Assembly: GCA_046350355.1 (NCBI GenBank)
Contig: JAXMAN010000001.1
Location: 558,001-622,000, forward strand
Direction: 5' to 3'
DNA from: UBA966 sp046350355
Lineage (GTDB): Bacteria; Planctomycetota; Phycisphaerae; Phycisphaerales; SM1A02
DNA: 64,000 nt
Shown piece after piece: positions 1-12,580 of the stretch. The notes below the pieces were generated by a model. It was not told the origin of the DNA and did no database searches. It saw only the letters and a list, made by a program, of their open reading frames with translations. The position numbers and the translations under genes are program-made. Within the stretch, counting starts at the first letter, position 1; the number at the start of each line of letters is the position of its first letter.

Positions 1-270
1 CATCAGCGGCTGACCCTCGACCGGCGGCTTCCAGGTGCCGGTGACGATCTCGTACTCCACCGGATCGATGCGCACGAGCGAGCGCGCGGCGCTGCGCTGC
101 ACCGGCATCGGGATCACGAGCGCGCTGCGCAGCGAGGCGCGCTGCGCGGGCGCCGACGCGACGATGGGCGCGTCCGACGCGGGCCGCGGCCGCGCGGGGG
201 CGGGCGGCGCCGCCGTGGCGGGCTGCAGGAAAGAGGCGACCGCGAGCGTGGCGATGGCGGCGGAAACCAT
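1..270 (-). CDS. Secreted protein of unknown function, 3' end outside window
   Basis: Ninety codons are present and the gene runs off the left edge of the window. The N-terminus (MVSAAIATLAVASFLQPATA) looks like a cleavable Sec signal peptide, followed by an Ala/Pro-rich stretch and then a more ordinary segment containing the motif VEYEIVTGTWKPP. I do not recognise the family. A TA-N3-T hexamer on the minus strand (277..282) lies 6 nt before the ATG with no Shine-Dalgarno. An ATG 11 nt upstream belongs to a different, Arg/Pro/Ser-rich frame and was not chosen. Confidence 0.6.
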   Translation of the reverse strand, partial: MVSAAIATLAVASFLQPATAAPPAPARPRPASDAPIVASAPAQRASLRSALVIPMPVQRSAARSLVRIDPVEYEIVTGTWKPPVEGQPLM

Positions 271-331
271 GCGCGCACCATACCGGGCGCGCGTGGGCGG
301 GGACGCTGGCGCGCGCGTTCGACGCGCTGCG

Positions 332-829
332 TCAGCGGCGCGCGCGCTTCGCGGGGGCCTTCTTCTTCGCCGCGGCCTTCTTCTTCGCGGCGGGCGCGGC
401 CTTCGCCGCCGTCGCCCGGGCGCGGTCGCGCGCCTTCGCGGCGCCCTTGGAGATCACGCCCCGTCCGGCCGACGACGCCTTCCAGACCGCCTCGATGCGC
501 GCGAGGACCGTCTCGAGCGGCATCTCCTTCGTCGCGCGCACGCCGATGCACGCCTTGCCCGTGCGCAGCGGGTCGAGGTCCTTCGCCGCCTGCCCCGCGG
601 GACCGCAGATGTAGGCGACCGGACACTTCGCGCGCATCGCGAAGCCGCCGAACCACTCGCCGTCGCGGATGACCACCGGGAAGCCCGAGTAGAGCACGAC
701 GTCGCGCACGCCGTAGGCGCGCTCGAGCGCCTCGCAGAGCCGCTTGGCGAGCGGCCGATCGGCGGCGCCGACGGTGGCGAGGTAGGCGGCGCGGTCGTAG
801 GGCTGCGGCATGTTCGCGGGGCGTGCCAT
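332..829 (-). CDS. DUF1801/YjbR-like protein with Lys/Ala-rich C-terminal tail
   Basis: A 165-residue cytosolic protein. Residues 1 to about 120 resemble the DUF1801 (YdhG/YjbR-like) family, small alpha/beta proteins of unclear biochemical role; visible motifs include VVLYSGFPVVIRDGEWFGGF and VLARIEAVWKAS. The last 25 to 30 residues are a low-complexity basic tail (AAKKKAAAKKKAPAKRARR) of the histone-H1-like type, also seen on two unrelated enzymes in this window. The ATG at 829 was chosen because the family fold starts just after it; a longer upstream frame is Arg/Pro-rich and non-conserved. A TACCTT hexamer (840..845, minus strand) lies 10 nt before the start. Confidence 0.75.
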   Translation of the reverse strand: MARPANMPQPYDRAAYLATVGAADRPLAKRLCEALERAYGVRDVVLYSGFPVVIRDGEWFGGFAMRAKCPVAYICGPAGQAAKDLDPLRTGKACIGVRATKEMPLETVLARIEAVWKASSAGRGVISKGAAKARDRARATAAKAAPAAKKKAAAKKKAPAKRARR

Positions 830-1094
830 GGTGCACCGCAAGGTACGCGCGCCCCCGAATGCCGCCACGCCGCAAAGAAAGCCCGCGCCCCGGCCGTTGG
901 CCGAGACGCGGACCATGAGGTGTGTCCGTGGTGGGGAGGGACGCCGCGCGTGGGGTCGCGGCCTCCCTCGCAGCACCTTCCGCAGCGCAGGCCGCGGCGG
1001 TTGCTGCGATCCACCGAATTCTGCTCCGCGACCGCGCAGGTCCGGCCGCGCGTTATCGCGGCCCCCGCCGCGCCCCTCTACCATTTCCGCCCCT

Positions 1095-1967
1095 ATGAGC
1101 AACGCAGCTCCCGTCAAGTTGATCGCGGTCATCGGCGCCGGCACCATGGGTTCCGGCATCTCCCTGGTCGCCGCGCAGAGCGGCATCGACGCCATCCAGG
1201 TCGATGTCCAGTCCGCGCAGCTCGAGAAGGCGAAGGCCTACCACGCCAAGACCCTCGCGCGCGCCGTCGAGAAGGGCAAGCTCTCGCAGGCCGACGCGGA
1301 CGCCGCCGCGCGCCGCATCTGCTACGTGACTTCGATGGCCGAGGCGAAGAACGCCGACTGGGTCGTCGAGGCCGCCACCGAGAACGCCGAGCTCAAGAAG
1401 AAGATCTTCCGCGAGATGCAGGCGACCTTCCCGGCGCACGCGGTGCTCGCGACGAACACCTCCAGCATCAGCATCACCGACATCGCCAGCGTCGTCGGCG
1501 CCGACGCGCCGCGCGTCATCGGCATGCACTTCTTCAACCCCGTCCCCGTGATGGCGCTCGTCGAGGTCATCAAGGGCCTCGCCACCAGCGAGGAGACGAC
1601 GCAGCGCACGATCGACCTCTCGGTGCGCATGGGCAAGACGCCGGTGCCCGCGAACGACCGCGCCGGCTTCGTGAGCAACCGCGTCCTCATGCCGATGATC
1701 AACGAGGCCTTCCATGCCTGGATGGGCGGCGTGGCGAAGCCCGAGGACATCGACCAGATCATGAAGCTGGGCTGCAACTTCCCGATGGGACCGCTGCGCC
1801 TGGCCGACTTCATCGGCCTCGATGTCTGCCACGACATCATGATGGTGCTGCACCGCGAGCTGGGCGACCCGAAGTTCTTCCCGTGCCCGCTGCTGCGCCA
1901 GCTCGTGCAGTCGGGGCGCCTGGGCGACAAGACCGGCCGCGGCGTCTACGACTACGCGAAGAAGTGA
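1095..1967 (+). CDS. 3-hydroxyacyl-CoA (3-hydroxybutyryl-CoA) dehydrogenase
   Basis: A 290-residue NAD-dependent dehydrogenase of the short FadB/Hbd family, oxidising L-3-hydroxyacyl-CoA to 3-ketoacyl-CoA in fatty-acid or butyrate metabolism. The N-terminal Rossmann motif is GAGTMGSG. Further family motifs are NTSSISITDIA, GMHFFNPVPVM (catalytic His region), GFVSNRVLMPMINEA and FPMGPLRLADFIGLD in the C-terminal dimerisation domain. Length is normal for Hbd. The ATG at 1095 immediately precedes the Rossmann strand. A TACCAT hexamer (1079..1084) sits 10 nt before the start and there is no Shine-Dalgarno. No thiolase or hydratase lies beside it. Whether butyryl or longer acyl-CoA is the substrate cannot be told. 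Confidence 0.93.
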   Translation: MSNAAPVKLIAVIGAGTMGSGISLVAAQSGIDAIQVDVQSAQLEKAKAYHAKTLARAVEKGKLSQADADAAARRICYVTSMAEAKNADWVVEAATENAELKKKIFREMQATFPAHAVLATNTSSISITDIASVVGADAPRVIGMHFFNPVPVMALVEVIKGLATSEETTQRTIDLSVRMGKTPVPANDRAGFVSNRVLMPMINEAFHAWMGGVAKPEDIDQIMKLGCNFPMGPLRLADFIGLDVCHDIMMVLHRELGDPKFFPCPLLRQLVQSGRLGDKTGRGVYDYAKK

Positions 1968-2026
1968 CCGCGCGGCCGCCGGCGCGCGCCCGCGCGCGGC
2001 GCGCCGGCCACCGGAGCACGCACCCC

Positions 2027-2683
2027 ATGCCGCTGCCCGCGGAGCTCGATCACCTGGTCCTCGCGGCGCGCAGCCTGGAAGACGGCTGCGACGCGGTCGA
2101 GCGCGTGCTGGGCGTGCGCCCCGCGCCGGGTGGCCGTCATCCGCAGTGGGGGACGCACAACGCGCTGCTCTCGCTGGGACCGCGCCGCTACCTCGAGGTG
2201 CTCGCCCCCGATCCGCAGGCGACCGACGCGGCCGCGTGCGCGCGCGGCGCCGCGCTCTTTCGCCTGGACGCGGCGCGTCCGGGCGACCCACGCCTGACCA
2301 CCTGGATGCTGCGCGCGCATCCGATCGCGCGCGCGATCGACGCGGCGCGCGCGCTGGGCATCGACCTCGGCACGCCGCAGCCGGGCTCGCGCACGCGTCC
2401 CGACGGCAGCGTGCTCGCGTGGGAGCTCGCGGTCCCGCCCGCGCCGCCGCTGGGCGGCGTGCTCCCGTGGGCAATCGATTGGCAGGGGAGCGAGCATCCC
2501 GCCGCGCGCGCCCCCGCCGGCTGCGCGCTCGAGTGGATCGAGTGCAGCCACCCGCACCCCGCGCAGGCGCAGGCCGCGCTGGCGGCGCTGGGCTGCGCGG
2601 GCGTGCGGGTCCAGGCGGGCCCGGACCCCGTCCTGCGCGCCGGAATCGCCTGCCCGCGCGGGGTCGTCGTGCTCTCAGGCTGA
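2027..2683 (+). CDS. Glyoxalase-like (VOC superfamily) protein
   Basis: A 218-residue protein matching the Glyoxalase_3-type family within the vicinal-oxygen-chelate fold. The start LPAELDHLVLAARSLEDG is the typical first beta-alpha-beta unit with the candidate metal His, and HPQWGTHNALLSLGPRRYLE is the family signature that follows. The substrate of this family is generally unknown; some members are annotated as glyoxalase or dioxygenase relatives. It begins 59 nt after the dehydrogenase on the same strand and may be co-transcribed with it. A GGAG lies about 12 nt before the ATG at 2027. Confidence 0.8.
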   Translation: MPLPAELDHLVLAARSLEDGCDAVERVLGVRPAPGGRHPQWGTHNALLSLGPRRYLEVLAPDPQATDAAACARGAALFRLDAARPGDPRLTTWMLRAHPIARAIDAARALGIDLGTPQPGSRTRPDGSVLAWELAVPPAPPLGGVLPWAIDWQGSEHPAARAPAGCALEWIECSHPHPAQAQAALAALGCAGVRVQAGPDPVLRAGIACPRGVVVLSG

Positions 2684-2783
2684 TTCGCGGCGCTTTCGCT
2701 CAACCCGTCGCCGATGCGGTCCGATGCGATCGGGGAGTGCGTCCCACGCCGACGCACGCCCGCGTCCCCACCCGAGGATCCCC

Positions 2784-4874
2784 ATGAGCCTGCTCGCACT
2801 GCCTCCCGCCCGTTCCGGCCGACTCCGCTCCGCGTTCCTGCGCACCGCGCTCGCGGGCGCCGCCCTCGCCGCCGCCTTCGTGGGCGCACGCGCCGTCGCC
2901 GCGCCGATGGGCAGCAGCTGGACCGTCAGCATCACCGACAGCTCGGGCATGGTGCCCGCGGGCGGCACGGTCTGGGTCCTGGGCTTCAGCACCACGAGCC
3001 AGCTCCAGCTTGGATGGACCGGCACCTCCGGGTCCTTCTCCGCGTTCCCGGCGTCGTCCGGAACGCTGACCGCGACCGCGCTGCCGGCGGGCTCTCCCAC
3101 GATCACCCTTGACGCCAACACCGCCCTCACTGGCGCGCGCGTCTACTTCTTCATCGATCCCACGGGCTCCGCGCAGCCCTCGGTGACCTACACCAACAGC
3201 GGCAGCAACGTGGTGCAGGTCTCGAACCCGCCCACCACCACCGTCCCCCCGTACGGCTTCATCGAGATCACCGTCCCCGGCACGGGCCCGTCCGCCCTGC
3301 CGACGATCGACGTGCAGACGGTCGACGGCTTCACCGTGCCGCTCTCGATCAGCGTCACCTCGCCCGGCGGAACGCAGACCGTCGGCCAGCCCATCGACTC
3401 CGGCACGCCCGTCAACCGCGCCACCATCATGGCCGCCTTCACGGCGTTCATGAAGGCGCAGAAGAGCCTCGGCGCGCCCTACCTGCCGATGCTCTACAGC
3501 GAGAATGGCGGCGGCATCCTCAACCCGGGCCTCTACCTGGCGCAGACCGACGCGAGCAACAACTTCGTGAACCTCGACAACGGGCTGCACACGATCATGG
3601 ACGGCGCGGTGGCCGCGCTCTTCTCGACCAAGAAGCTCTCGCTGCTGGGCGATGGGACCGACTCCATCGCCGCGCAGCAGTACACCGGGACCCCCGTCAA
3701 CGGCCTGACCTACCCGGGCGGCACCCTTGCGCAGCCTGCGATTCAGTTCGTCGGCGCGGACAAGACGACGAAGTTCACCGTCTTCAGCCCGCTGGGCCTC
3801 TGCGTCGTGGGCACCCCCAACGGCACGGGCGGCTTCGACCCGATCCTCGGCACGGTCGTCCGCAACCGGATCGCCTTCAAGCGGGACCTCCCGGTCGGCA
3901 CGCTGCTGCCGGGCATGTTCGTCCAGGGCGCGGGTCTCGACAGCGCGTCGCCGCCGTCGATCACCAAGCTGCTCCTGGTCACGGGCAAGGGCGGCAGGCA
4001 GTACATCCGCGGCGCGGTGCTCAGCCAGACCGTCTCCGGCCTGCCCGCGCCGGGCTCGCAGTACGTCTTCTCCAAGTCCCCGACGATCTTCCTCTCCACG
4101 GGCATGCAGGTCTTCGGCAACACCGGCGTCTTCGCGGACAACACCGTCCAGGAGACCAACGCCGACCGCCAGACCGTCCTCGGCGGGCTGGAGAACCAGC
4201 TCGTGACGGCGCTCAACCGCGGCATCGCGGCGACGGTGCCCACCTCGGGCCCGGCGAGCAAGGTCCCCTACGCGACCACCGTCTACTGGTCGAACGAGAA
4301 CAACTTCTACCCCGCCAGCGCGAAGGGCGCGCAGAACCTCTTCTCGCTCTTCATGCACGTGGGCGTCGTGATCACCGGCAGCGGGTCCTCGGAGGTGAAG
4401 ACCCCGATCTTCGTGCAGAACTCGCCCGCCAAGAACGCCCGTGGCCAGTACATGGGCCAGGCGTACGGCTTCGGCTTCGACGAGACGCCCTGGCAGGCGC
4501 CCGGCGCGCCCGTCCCCGCGACCGTGCCCGCGAAGTTCGACCCGATCCCGGTCGGCACGAGCGCGATCAACGTCACGATCAGCCCGTGGAACCCGCCGTC
4601 GGGCGTCAGCATCTCCAACGGCGGCCTCCTGGTCGTCGGCACCTCGGACTCGGAGAAGATCGAGGTCCTGCGCGCGAGCCAGGGCGCGGTGAAGGTGCTG
4701 ATCGACGGGGTGAGCCAGGGCATCTTCCGCCCCACGACCTCCGAGGTGACCGTGCTCGGCCTGGGCGGCGACGACGAGATCCTCGTCGACCGCCGGCTCA
4801 TGTCGGACGCGCGCATCGACGGCGGCGAGGGCGACGACACGATCAACGGCGCCGAGGAAGCCGCCGACGACTGA
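2784..4874 (+). CDS. Secreted GH64-like beta-1,3-glucanase family protein with RTX-like C-terminus
   Basis: A 696-residue exported protein. An Arg-containing N-terminus and hydrophobic core ending near VAAPM form a signal peptide. The segment around residues 150 to 190 shows the thaumatin/GH64 pattern: GFIEITV followed by TIDVQTVDGFTVPLSI, giving Glu161 and Asp176 as candidate acidic catalytic residues with the spacing known for laminaripentaose-producing beta-1,3-glucanases. Later motifs ALNRG, YWSNENNFYP, AYGFGFDE and INVTISPW also fit GH64. The last 60 residues contain LGGDDEI and GGEGDDTING, one or two hemolysin-type calcium-binding nonapeptides, suggesting a secretion or calcium-stabilised tail. 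Family assignment is by motif reading only. GAGG precedes the ATG at 2784. Confidence 0.65.
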   Translation: MSLLALPPARSGRLRSAFLRTALAGAALAAAFVGARAVAAPMGSSWTVSITDSSGMVPAGGTVWVLGFSTTSQLQLGWTGTSGSFSAFPASSGTLTATALPAGSPTITLDANTALTGARVYFFIDPTGSAQPSVTYTNSGSNVVQVSNPPTTTVPPYGFIEITVPGTGPSALPTIDVQTVDGFTVPLSISVTSPGGTQTVGQPIDSGTPVNRATIMAAFTAFMKAQKSLGAPYLPMLYSENGGGILNPGLYLAQTDASNNFVNLDNGLHTIMDGAVAALFSTKKLSLLGDGTDSIAAQQYTGTPVNGLTYPGGTLAQPAIQFVGADKTTKFTVFSPLGLCVVGTPNGTGGFDPILGTVVRNRIAFKRDLPVGTLLPGMFVQGAGLDSASPPSITKLLLVTGKGGRQYIRGAVLSQTVSGLPAPGSQYVFSKSPTIFLSTGMQVFGNTGVFADNTVQETNADRQTVLGGLENQLVTALNRGIAATVPTSGPASKVPYATTVYWSNENNFYPASAKGAQNLFSLFMHVGVVITGSGSSEVKTPIFVQNSPAKNARGQYMGQAYGFGFDETPWQAPGAPVPATVPAKFDPIPVGTSAINVTISPWNPPSGVSISNGGLLVVGTSDSEKIEVLRASQGAVKVLIDGVSQGIFRPTTSEVTVLGLGGDDEILVDRRLMSDARIDGGEGDDTINGAEEAADD

Positions 4875-6130
4875 CCGGACGAGGCAGGTCCTGCCTGCGA
4901 AGCGCGCGGCCGCGGCGGCGAAGTCCGTCCGCGGCCGCGCGCCGTAGCATCGGGCGCGATGGGCGCGCAGGACCTCGACGCGATCGTGCTGGGCGTGGGC
5001 ACCATGGGCGCCAGCGCCTGCATGCACCTGGCCTCGCGCGGCGCGCGCGTGCTGGGCATCGAGCGCTTCGGCGTGCCGCACGAGCGGGGCAGCCACCACG
5101 GCGGCAGCCGCATCGTGCGCGAGTGCTACTTCGAGGGACCCGCGTACGTCCCGCTGCTGCTGCGCTGCACGCCGGCGTGGGACGCGCTCGAGCGCGAGAG
5201 CGCCGCGTGCGGTGGACCGCCCGTGGGGACCGCGCCGATCCTGCATCGCCCCGGCGTCCTCTACCTGGGCGCGCGCAGCAGCGCGGTCGTCGTCGCCAGC
5301 GGGCGCTCCGGCGGCGCGCACGGCGTCGCGTGCGAGACGCTCGACGCCGCCGGCGTGCACGCGCGCTTCCCGCAGTTCCACGCCCCCGCGGACTGGTGCG
5401 GCCTCTTCGAGCCGGGCGCGGGATTCGTGCGCCCCGAGCGCGCGGTCGCGGCCTTCGCGCGCGTCGCCCGCGCGCGCGGCGCGCGCATCCACGAGCACGA
5501 GCGCGCGCTCTCCTGGGAGGAGCTCCCCGGCGGCGGCGTGCGCGTCGTCACCGACCGCGGCGAGCACCGCGCGGGCGCGCTCGTCCTGTGCGCGGGCGCG
5601 TGGACGCCCGCGCTCGCGGCCGCGATGGGCGTGCGCCTGACGCCGCTGCGCGTCGTCATCGGCTGGTACGCGCCGCGCGATCCCGCCGCGTGCGCGAGCC
5701 CGGGCATGCCCGTCTGGTACATCGACCGCGGCGAGGGCGTCCCCGGCATCTACGGCATCCCGACCGCGCCCGACCAGGGCGAGCCCGCGGGCGTGAAGGT
5801 CGCGATGCACGGCGACGGCACGCCGTGCGATCCCGACGCGCCGCGCGTCCCCGCGAGCGCGCGCGAGCTCGAGGCGATCCGCGCCGCGCTCGAGGAGCTC
5901 GTCCCGTGCGCCGCCGGCGCCGCGACCGCGGGCAGCACCTGCCTCTACACGATGAGCCCCGACGGCGACTTCGTCGTCGACCGCATGCCCGGATGCCGGC
6001 GCGTCTTCGTCGCCGCGGGATTCAGCGGCCACGGATTCAAGTTCGCGCCCGTCGTCGGCGAGATCCTCGCGGACTTCGTGCAGCACGGCACGAGTCCGCT
6101 GCCTGCGCATTTCCTTACAATGGCCCGTCT

Positions 6131-8806
<2,676 letters not shown>

Positions 8807-8875
8807 GGCGGGACGGGGTCGAGGCGGGCGGGCCGAGGCCGAGCGGGCCGAGGTCGGCCTGAACGAGAGAGATTC

Positions 8876-8912
8876 CGCGCGGCGCCCCCAACGGGGGCGC
8901 CGCGCGTGTTTT
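8876..8912 (+). terminator. Rho-independent terminator after acnA
   Basis: A perfect 14-bp stem (8876..8889 with 8893..8906), a 3-nt loop and a short T tract follow the aconitase stop by about 70 nt. Confidence 0.85.
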
Positions 8913-8993
8913 GCGCGGAGGAATCCGCGCGATGTGGGTGGGACTTTGGCGGGATTCCGCGGTTCGCGCGCGGCGCCCGCCCAGACTGCGCGC

Positions 8994-9764
8994 ATGCACG
9001 GTGCGCGAGGAGCTTGGCGGACGCTCGCGGCGGCGGTGGAGCCGCTCGCCTCGGAGTTCCTGGGCGCGGGGCTCGTGCCGCCGGCGCGCGCGCTGCACGA
9101 GGCGGGCTTTCGCCCGGACGCACCCTGGCGCTGGTGCCCGCGCTGCGGCGCGGTGCATGACGCAGGGCGCGGCGCGCACGACGCGGCGCCCGCATCCTGC
9201 CTGCGGCCGCGCGGCGGCGTCGCGCACGACGCGGCCGCATCGGTCCCCGTGGTGCGCCTGGGCGCGCACGCGGGACCGCTGCGCGACTGGATCCTGCGCA
9301 TCAAGCATGCGCAGTGGGAGGCGATGGCCGAGACGCTCGGAGCGCTGCTGGGACGGCAGCTTGTGCGCTGCGGCGTCGTGCTTCCCGGGGAGGAGGGCGT
9401 CGCGATGGTCGCGGTGCCCACGCCGTGGCTGCGCCGGCGCACGCGCGGCATCGACCACACCGCGGTGCTCGCGGCCGCTGCGGCGCGTGCCGCGGGGCTG
9501 CGGGCGCCGGCGTTGCTGCGGCAGCGCTCCGTCGGGACGCAGGTGCACGCGGGATCGCGCGCGGCGCGGCTGGCGCGGCAGGGGCGCTTCCACGGCTGCC
9601 GGCGAATGGCGCTGCCCATCGCGCGCTGGCGCCTGGCGGGGATGCGGATCGTGCTGCTGGACGATGTCCGCACCACGGGGGCGACGCTCGCGGAGCTCGC
9701 GGCGGCCGTGCAGCTCGCGGGGGGGACGCCGATCGCGGCGGCGGTCCTTGCGGTGAAGGAGTAG
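8994..9764 (+). CDS. ComF-family phosphoribosyltransferase
   Basis: A 256-residue protein of the ComF/GntX family, linked to DNA uptake or recombination in naturally competent bacteria. A short N-terminal Cys pair (WCPRCG) is what remains of the usual zinc finger. The central motif is LRDWILRIKHAQWEAMAE, then VAVPTPWLRRRTRGIDHTA. The PRPP-binding loop VLLDDVRTTGATLAELA is intact. The ATG at 8994 follows a CAGACT hexamer by 6 nt; an upstream ATG at 8934 would add a non-conserved segment. It lies between the aconitase terminator and the rRNA promoters, so it is probably a single-gene unit. Confidence 0.85.
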   Translation: MHGARGAWRTLAAAVEPLASEFLGAGLVPPARALHEAGFRPDAPWRWCPRCGAVHDAGRGAHDAAPASCLRPRGGVAHDAAASVPVVRLGAHAGPLRDWILRIKHAQWEAMAETLGALLGRQLVRCGVVLPGEEGVAMVAVPTPWLRRRTRGIDHTAVLAAAAARAAGLRAPALLRQRSVGTQVHAGSRAARLARQGRFHGCRRMALPIARWRLAGMRIVLLDDVRTTGATLAELAAAVQLAGGTPIAAAVLAVKE

Positions 9765-9863
9765 CGGGGCCCCGGAAACGCCTGCCAGGGCCCCCGGATG
9801 TGGACAGCCTGTCGATGCACGGGCGCTGGGGACAAACTGACGGCGAGATTCCCGACCGCACCC

Positions 9864-9893
9864 TTGCCCGGCAGGGGGGCATTACCCTATAAT
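9864..9893 (+). promoter_or_regulatory. rRNA promoter P1 (sigma70-type)
   Basis: TTGCCC (9864..9869), an 18-nt spacer and a perfect TATAAT (9888..9893). It is the best consensus promoter in the window and lies about 520 nt before the 16S gene. Confidence 0.7.
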
Positions 9894-10001
9894 CCGGCCT
9901 GTCCGGTTGCGAGAACCTCCCTCGGACGCACTTGCGGGCATTGCCCGCGGCGTCTGGGAGTCTTTTCCGCCAAAAATCCGGGCCAGAGGCGTCCAAGCCG
10001 C

Positions 10002-10029
10002 TTGACGGGCCGGGTGGTTTCGATACCAT
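10002..10029 (+). promoter_or_regulatory. Candidate rRNA promoter P2
   Basis: TTGACG (10002..10007), a 16-nt spacer and TACCAT (10024..10029), about 380 nt before the 16S gene. Tandem promoters are usual for rRNA transcription units. The -10 is weak and is supported mainly by its position. Confidence 0.5.
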
Positions 10030-10060
10030 TCGCGACCCGCTCGGCGCTTGCGCCGGTCGG

Positions 10061-10072
10061 TTCTCTTTGACA
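10061..10072 (+). promoter_or_regulatory. boxA-like antitermination site in rRNA leader
   Basis: TTCTCTTTGACA resembles the NusB/NusE-binding boxA of rRNA leaders. A second, poorer copy (GTTCCTTGACA, about 12017..12027) lies after the 16S gene. A nusB gene is present at 39600. Confidence 0.55.
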
Positions 10073-10088
10073 AGTGAACAGTTGGAAA
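10071..10088 (+). other. 5' strand of the 16S precursor processing stem
   Basis: This leader segment pairs with 12007..12023 downstream of the 16S gene: 13 uninterrupted base pairs, one bulged T at 10075, then 4 more pairs. Such a stem enclosing the whole gene is the usual RNase III substrate that releases pre-16S rRNA. The two arms are about 1.9 kb apart, so chance pairing of this length is unlikely. Confidence 0.7.
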
Positions 10089-10411
10089 CCGCGAGGATGC
10101 GCCAGCGGTCGACCCCTCTCACGAGTGGGGAAGACTGCTTCGCCTGCAATGCAGGCAAGACAAGCTCACACAGGAGCTTGTTTGGACATCCTTCGTGAAG
10201 CCAAATACGAAGTGAACGGTCAATTCCACAGCCAATCACCGATCCCGCAAGGGTGAGGCGAATGGATGTCCAAAAATCCATCGGACAGCCTGTCCGGTGG
10301 CATCGGAACGCGAAAGTGTGGACCGATGTAATGACCGGCCCGTCCTCACGGACGGGTCGCCAGGCAACTCTCATTCGAAGCACCGCAGGCTCCGGCCTGC
10401 AGCAACGAACT

Positions 10412-11902
<1,491 letters not shown>

Positions 11903-12006
11903 GATTCCTTAGACCATCAACGAGAGCGATCTCGGCGATGGAATCCAAAGTCAACGCAACCTCGTCCGGGCAACCGGATAGATGGCCAGCAATGGTCGTC
12001 GAAGGC

Positions 12007-12023
12007 TTTCCAACTGTTCCTTG
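12007..12023 (+). other. 3' strand of the 16S precursor processing stem
   Basis: Complementary to 10071..10088 in the leader. It lies 110 nt after the mature 16S 3' end and just before the terminator hairpin. Confidence 0.7.
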
Positions 12024-12031
12024 ACATATCG

Positions 12032-12069
12032 CAGCGCCCCGGCTTCACCGCCGGGGCGCTGTCGTTTTT
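12032..12069 (+). terminator. Terminator of the solitary 16S transcript
   Basis: A perfect 12-bp G+C-rich stem (12032..12043 with 12050..12061), a 6-nt loop, then TCGTTTTT. It ends the 16S unit and confirms that 16S is not co-transcribed with a 23S gene here. Confidence 0.85.
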
Positions 12070-12165
12070 GCCCTGGCAGGCGCCCCAGGCGCGGGAGTCG
12101 GAGCTCGCGCACGCGGGCATGCGCGTGTTCTCGGGCATGCGCCCCGCGTTTTCCGCTGCGTTTGG

Positions 12166-12193
12166 TTGACTCCCGGTGGATCGGGGCTACTTT
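12166..12193 (+). promoter_or_regulatory. Candidate promoter of the orphan transcript
   Basis: TTGACT (12166..12171), a 16-nt spacer and TACTTT (12188..12193), located after the 16S terminator. The predicted start is near 12200. Confidence 0.5.
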
Positions 12194-12199
12194 CCCGGC

Positions 12200-12476
12200 G
12201 GAGGTTGAGGAATGGTCGCGTTCGCGCGGCCGCACAGGTCAAGGTTGACCAAGGGCTAAGGAAAAGGGCACCGATATCAGAGGCATGTGCCGGCCGCGTG
12301 CGCCCCGAATGGGTTGCAGCGTGCGTATGTCGGCGGCACGGCTTCCGACGAGAGGGAGAAGGACGTTCAAACGACCTTCCGAATCGGACGGATGCTCCGT
12401 GGGTGGACGGAACTCCGGTCCCTTTTCTGAACTCGCGGGCTCCCAGTCGCAAGACTGGGAGCCCGCTGGGTTTTTT
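12200..12476 (+). ncRNA. Unassigned structured transcript of about 280 nt
   Basis: A promoter-like pair upstream and a strong terminator at its end bound this segment, yet it holds no convincing protein gene. It contains several local hairpins, such as GGTCAA/TTGACC near 12238..12251 and a GAAGG/CCTTC stem near 12357..12379 with an inner CGTT/AACG pair. I could not match it to 4.5S RNA, tmRNA, RNase P RNA, 5S or a known riboswitch. A 15-codon frame with a GAGG-like site (ATG 12212, TAA 12257..12259, MVAFARPHRSRLTKG) lies near its 5' end and could be a leader peptide. No sense gene follows within 750 nt, which argues against a riboswitch. Confidence 0.45.
12435..12476 (+). terminator. Strong terminator of the orphan transcript
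   Basis: A perfect 14-bp stem (12435..12448 with 12453..12466) capped by a GCAA tetraloop and followed by TGGG and six T residues. The T tract is on the plus strand only, so it serves the plus-strand transcript and not the minus-strand gene beside it. Confidence 0.85.
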
Positions 12477-12580
12477 GGCATTGGTATGGATGGCGCCCCG
12501 GAGCTGGCGCGCCGCCGCGCTTGAGCGCGAGGCCGCCGCGCGCGTGAGAAACACGCCGCCGCGCCGACGCGCCCGACCGA

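Noticed and set aside
2700..6110. A 1.1-kb-codon open frame on the minus strand opposite the glucanase and oxidase genes, and others like it (5945..9835, 18678..21899, 42217..46761)
   Set aside because: These are Arg/Ala/His-rich antisense frames typical of high-G+C DNA. The plus-strand genes have family motifs and these do not.
12360..12476. T-box riboswitch, because of GGGTGG near 12400 and a following terminator
   Set aside because: The T-box TGGNACC core is not present and no sense gene, aminoacyl-tRNA or amino-acid related, follows the terminator.
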